Source: Vicinamibacteraceae bacterium (GTDB taxonomy: Bacteria > Planctomycetota > Phycisphaerae > Phycisphaerales > UBA5793). From it: DNA of 64,000 nt. The position numbers and the translations under genes were made by a program. This document shows positions 61,193 to 64,000 of the stretch, in pieces. The first letter of the stretch is position 1. Every line of letters begins with the position of its first letter. The stretch spans positions 1 through 64,000 of the forward strand of contig WYBR01000042.1 of NCBI GenBank assembly GCA_011525805.1, in the 5' to 3' direction. Under the pieces are notes generated by a model. It worked only from the letters and a program-made list of their open reading frames with translations. It was not told where the DNA came from and did not search any database.

Positions 61193-62352
61193 GGCCGGGA
61201 CGTCTCCGGCGCATCGGCGTCGATGTGGAGGTGAAAGCCTCTCGCCCGGCACTCCGCATCGAGCGTCTGCGCGTCGATCCAGTCATCGTGGCGCTGGAGG
61301 CCGGTGGGGCGCTTTGCCGCGCTCTCGCCGAGCCAGCGCTGAGTCATGATGGTGACGGGCATGACGGCCATCATCGGCGCATCGCGGTGGGCGACGATAC
61401 TGGCGGTCGCCCGTCCTGGCCGGCCCTGCCCATCGAGTCCGAGGACCTCGACACCGACGGCCCCGGCTTCAGAGCCGAAGCGACCGAGCATTGTCATCGC
61501 GGCGCGGCAGAGCGTGGTGAAGCGCGCGGGATCGGAAATCAGCCGCCGCGCACGGAGCCAGGCCACGGCCGCAGCCGCCCTATTGAGCGCGCCCAGTTCC
61601 GCGCCGACGCGGAACTCGGCCGAGGGCGTCCCAAGCCAGCGCGGGAGGAAGTCGTGATCGGTTGAATCGACGAGGCGGCATCGCCGCACGCCCACGGGCG
61701 GGGGAAAGGCGAAGTCGCGCGGCCGTGTCCAGCCACGCTCCTCGCGCTCGCCGCCTTCGCACGCCACGGCGAAAGGCCTGCCGAGCGAGTGCAGAAGCGA
61801 CTCGACGGTTCCGCGCTGGCGCGGCTGGCGATTGCCCGTTGCAAGGAAACTCCGCGCGCGATCGAGGCGCCTCCAGCGAGGTGCGGCGATGCGGGCAAGG
61901 GCCCCGGTGAGGGCGGAAACAGCCGACCACGCCGTGGCGACGGGAGGCTGAGAGCGCTCGTCGTGTTCCGCCAGCCGCGCACAGACGCGCCGGGCGTACC
62001 CGCGATCATCGCAGAGATCGAGATACGGACAACCGTGCGCGAGGCAGGCGTCGAGCAGCGAGAGCGGAAGGCGCTGAAACGGTCCGGCAGCGCAGACGGC
62101 CGCATCGCATCGCTGAACGAGCGAGTTGACGGTGTTCGCGTGTTCGAGGCTGCACGCGGCAACTTCGATCCGGGCGGCGTGTGCTCCGCACTCCGACTCC
62201 ACGCGCGCCCGGCCCTGCTCGGCCGAGCCGATCGTGCGGGCCGTCAGGATGACGCGATGGGGCGTGCGGCGCAGGAGATCCTCGACGAGCAGTCTGCCAA
62301 AGTACCCCGATCCGCCGACGACGAGCACCGTACGTGGGTCGGACTCGCGCAT
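61189..62352 (-). CDS. Saccharopine dehydrogenase-like NAD(P)-binding oxidoreductase
   Basis: 387 aa. An N-terminal Rossmann fold is evident: TVLVVGGSGYFGRLLVEDLL (G-x-x-G-x-x-G), VILTARTIGSAEQGRARVE, then CDAAVCAAGPFQRLPLSLLD and CPYLDLCDDRGYARRV, the pattern of the trans-acting saccharopine dehydrogenase/enoyl reductase family. The C-terminal half (PRWLGTPSAEFRVGAELGAL) matches no domain I know well. The true substrate is unknown. It lies six bases downstream of recN, so these may form one transcript, and it overlaps the membrane-protein gene by four bases. Confidence 0.82.
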   Translation of the reverse strand: MRESDPRTVLVVGGSGYFGRLLVEDLLRRTPHRVILTARTIGSAEQGRARVESECGAHAARIEVAACSLEHANTVNSLVQRCDAAVCAAGPFQRLPLSLLDACLAHGCPYLDLCDDRGYARRVCARLAEHDERSQPPVATAWSAVSALTGALARIAAPRWRRLDRARSFLATGNRQPRQRGTVESLLHSLGRPFAVACEGGEREERGWTRPRDFAFPPPVGVRRCRLVDSTDHDFLPRWLGTPSAEFRVGAELGALNRAAAAVAWLRARRLISDPARFTTLCRAAMTMLGRFGSEAGAVGVEVLGLDGQGRPGRATASIVAHRDAPMMAVMPVTIMTQRWLGESAAKRPTGLQRHDDWIDAQTLDAECRARGFHLHIDADAPETSRP

Positions 62353-62358
62353 CGCAAC

Positions 62359-64000
62359 TCACGTCTTGCGCGCGGCGGTGCGCCTGCTGCGCGGCGAGCG
62401 CCGGGGTGAAAGGGCCTCCACGAGGGGCGGCTCGGGGGGCGATCCAGCGCCGTCGCGGCGCGCGGCGGCGAGGAGTTCTTCCGCCTGACGGAGAGTGATT
62501 GCGGTGGCCGCCTTGCCCGCCAGCATGTCGGCCAGTTCGTCGCGGCGCGATTCATCGGTCGTGAGTGAGCGCACCTCGATGTGCGTCTCGCTGGCGGCCG
62601 TGTGCTTGACGATGCGCAGGTGCGTGTCGGCGAAGGCGGCGATCTGCGGCAGGTGCGTGATGCACAGCACCTGGTGCCGCTGCGCCAGGCTCCGCAGTTT
62701 TCCGCCGATGATCGTGCCGAGGCGACCGCCGATCTTCGCATCGATCTCGTCGAAGACGAGGACGCTGATGCGCTCCGCCCCCGCGAGGACGGTCTTCAAG
62801 GCGAGCATGATGCGGGAGAGTTCGCCCCCCGAGGCGATGCGGCGCAGCGGGCGCGACGGCTGGCCGGGGTTGGTCCGGATCATCATCTCGACGCGGTCCA
62901 GGCCCGTCGCAGTGGGTTCGTCGAGCGGCTCGACCTCCACGTCAAAGCGCGCTTCGCCCATCGCCAGTTGACCGAGTTCCGACTCGATGAGGGGCTTGAG
63001 CGCTGCCGCCGCCGCCGCACGGGCGCGGCGCAGCGTGGCTCCGCGGTCGCGCACTTCGCGCTCGAGTCCGGCCGCTCGCCGGGTTAGCGCCTCGGTGTCC
63101 GCCCCTCCGCTCGTCAGTTCCGCGATGCGCGTGCGGGTCTCTTCCCGGTAGGACAGCACATCATCGAGCGAGCCGTTTCCGTACTTGGCGATCAGACGGT
63201 TGAGCGCGTTGAGGCGGTCGGTGATCTCGCCGAGTTCAGCGGGATCGAGTTCGAGTCGGCCGAGGTAGCGGCCGAGGACAAAGGCCGCGTCCTGGGCCGA
63301 CGCGGCTGCGGACTCGATCTGCCCCGCCGCCTCTTCGAGTTGCGGATCGATCTCCACGAGTTCGCGCATGATCCCGGCCAAGGCGGCGAGGCGCGAGGCG
63401 ATGGACTCATCGGAGTCGTAGAGGACGTTGTGGGCGAGCCCGACCTGGCGCGTGAGGCGATCGATCTCGGAGAGGACGCGGTGGCGCGCGGCGAGTTCTT
63501 CGTACTCGCCGGCCGTGGGTTCGACGGCGTCGATCTCGCCGGCCTGGAACTCGAGCAGGTCGAGTTGCTCACGGCGCAGAGCGCCGCCCCGCGTTGATTC
63601 ATCAAGGAGCCGGCGCGCCCGGGCGAGTTCGTTCCAGGCCACGGCGTACTCTTCAAGCAGCGCCTGACCGCCGGCGAAGGCGTCGAGGACGGCGAGTTGA
63701 TTGGCGGGGCGCAGGAGGAAGGGCGCATCGCCGGCCGCGCTCGAGCCGCCTTCATCGCCGATGTGCAGGTCAATCAGGCGGTCGCCGACTTCGCGGAGCA
63801 TCGCCGCCGTGATGGGATGGCCGTTGATCGTCGCGCTGGACCGCCCCGAGGCGAAGAGTCGGCGGGTGATGAGCAGCCCTTCGACAGCGTTCCGAACGGG
63901 CGGGTCACTGGCGGAGATGTCCGGATCGGGCAAATCGGCGACACGCCGGATCTCGCCCGCAACATCAGCGTCGGCGATCTCGAAGACTCCGCTGACGCGC
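62359..64000 (-). CDS. recN: DNA repair protein RecN, N-terminally truncated by the window edge
   Basis: At least 546 codons; the open frame continues past the right edge, so the ATP-binding N-terminus is missing. The visible part starts in the region VSGVFEIADADVAGEIRRV, then LFASGRSSATINGHPITAAM and the long coiled-coil arms. The C-terminal ATPase half carries the signature ASGGELSRIMLALKTVL, Walker B SVLVFDEIDAKIGG, and THLPQIAAFADTHLRIVKH, all typical of this SMC-like protein of double-strand break repair. Apparent starts inside the window (e.g. a TTG at 63933) are internal. The C-terminal tail is basic and proline/serine-rich (LSPRRSPRSRRTAARKT), longer than usual. Confidence 0.95.
   Translation of the reverse strand, partial: RVSGVFEIADADVAGEIRRVADLPDPDISASDPPVRNAVEGLLITRRLFASGRSSATINGHPITAAMLREVGDRLIDLHIGDEGGSSAAGDAPFLLRPANQLAVLDAFAGGQALLEEYAVAWNELARARRLLDESTRGGALRREQLDLLEFQAGEIDAVEPTAGEYEELAARHRVLSEIDRLTRQVGLAHNVLYDSDESIASRLAALAGIMRELVEIDPQLEEAAGQIESAAASAQDAAFVLGRYLGRLELDPAELGEITDRLNALNRLIAKYGNGSLDDVLSYREETRTRIAELTSGGADTEALTRRAAGLEREVRDRGATLRRARAAAAAALKPLIESELGQLAMGEARFDVEVEPLDEPTATGLDRVEMMIRTNPGQPSRPLRRIASGGELSRIMLALKTVLAGAERISVLVFDEIDAKIGGRLGTIIGGKLRSLAQRHQVLCITHLPQIAAFADTHLRIVKHTAASETHIEVRSLTTDESRRDELADMLAGKAATAITLRQAEELLAAARRDGAGSPPEPPLVEALSPRRSPRSRRTAARKT

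Overview
The window is GC-rich and reads as a chromosome segment of a planctomycete, probably of the Phycisphaerae type. This is inferred from the gene repertoire, not from a marker gene. The evidence is: two ECF-sigma/Ser-Thr-kinase modules, beta-propeller (SBBP-type) secreted proteins, five secreted proteins ending in an IPLPAP-type exosortase sorting tail, and an integrase of the planctomycete subtype that has a Q-x-LRSS box in place of H-x-x-R.

Layout: 1-1.1 kb holds a gene fragment and a small sigma-like ORF. 1.1-7.9 kb holds three tandem secreted seven-repeat propeller proteins that share one C-terminal four-cysteine domain. 8.2-15.7 kb holds two sigma-factor/transmembrane-kinase modules. 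15.9-22.6 kb holds an FG-GAP repeat protein and five exosortase substrates (one on +, four on -), with clear hairpin terminators. 23.2-52.9 kb is one nearly gapless minus-strand exopolysaccharide/exosortase operon. It begins with a NusG/RfaH-like antiterminator and contains a beta-helix surface protein, pyruvyl transferase, Wzx flippase, acyltransferase, glycosyltransferases, deacetylases, FemAB-like protein, O-antigen ligase-like polymerase, Alg13/Alg14-type transferase pair, nucleotide-sugar dehydrogenase, degenerate nucleotidyltransferase, exosortase, EpsI, Wzz/BY-kinase, initiating sugar transferase and a giant TPR protein. 53.5-59.2 kb is a compact integrative element (HTH protein, two small DNA-binding proteins, CHC2/TOPRIM/DUF3987 replication protein, tyrosine recombinase) abutting the 3' end of the tmRNA gene ssrA. 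59.5-64 kb is housekeeping: ispD, a membrane protein, a saccharopine dehydrogenase-like oxidoreductase and 5'-truncated recN.

How it works together: the polysaccharide operon would build a modified uronic-acid-containing exopolymer on a lipid carrier, flip and polymerise it. The exosortase/EpsI pair would process the IPLPAP-tailed proteins encoded just downstream and deliver them to that matrix. A two-part promoter-like motif with identical spacing (CCCCCTTGC-N15-CAGGTAAACTA) occurs upstream of both the antiterminator gene and one exosortase substrate. A relaxed version with the same geometry precedes a second substrate. This suggests that polymer machinery and cargo are co-regulated. Promoter, terminator and attachment-site calls were made by eye and are less certain than the protein calls.
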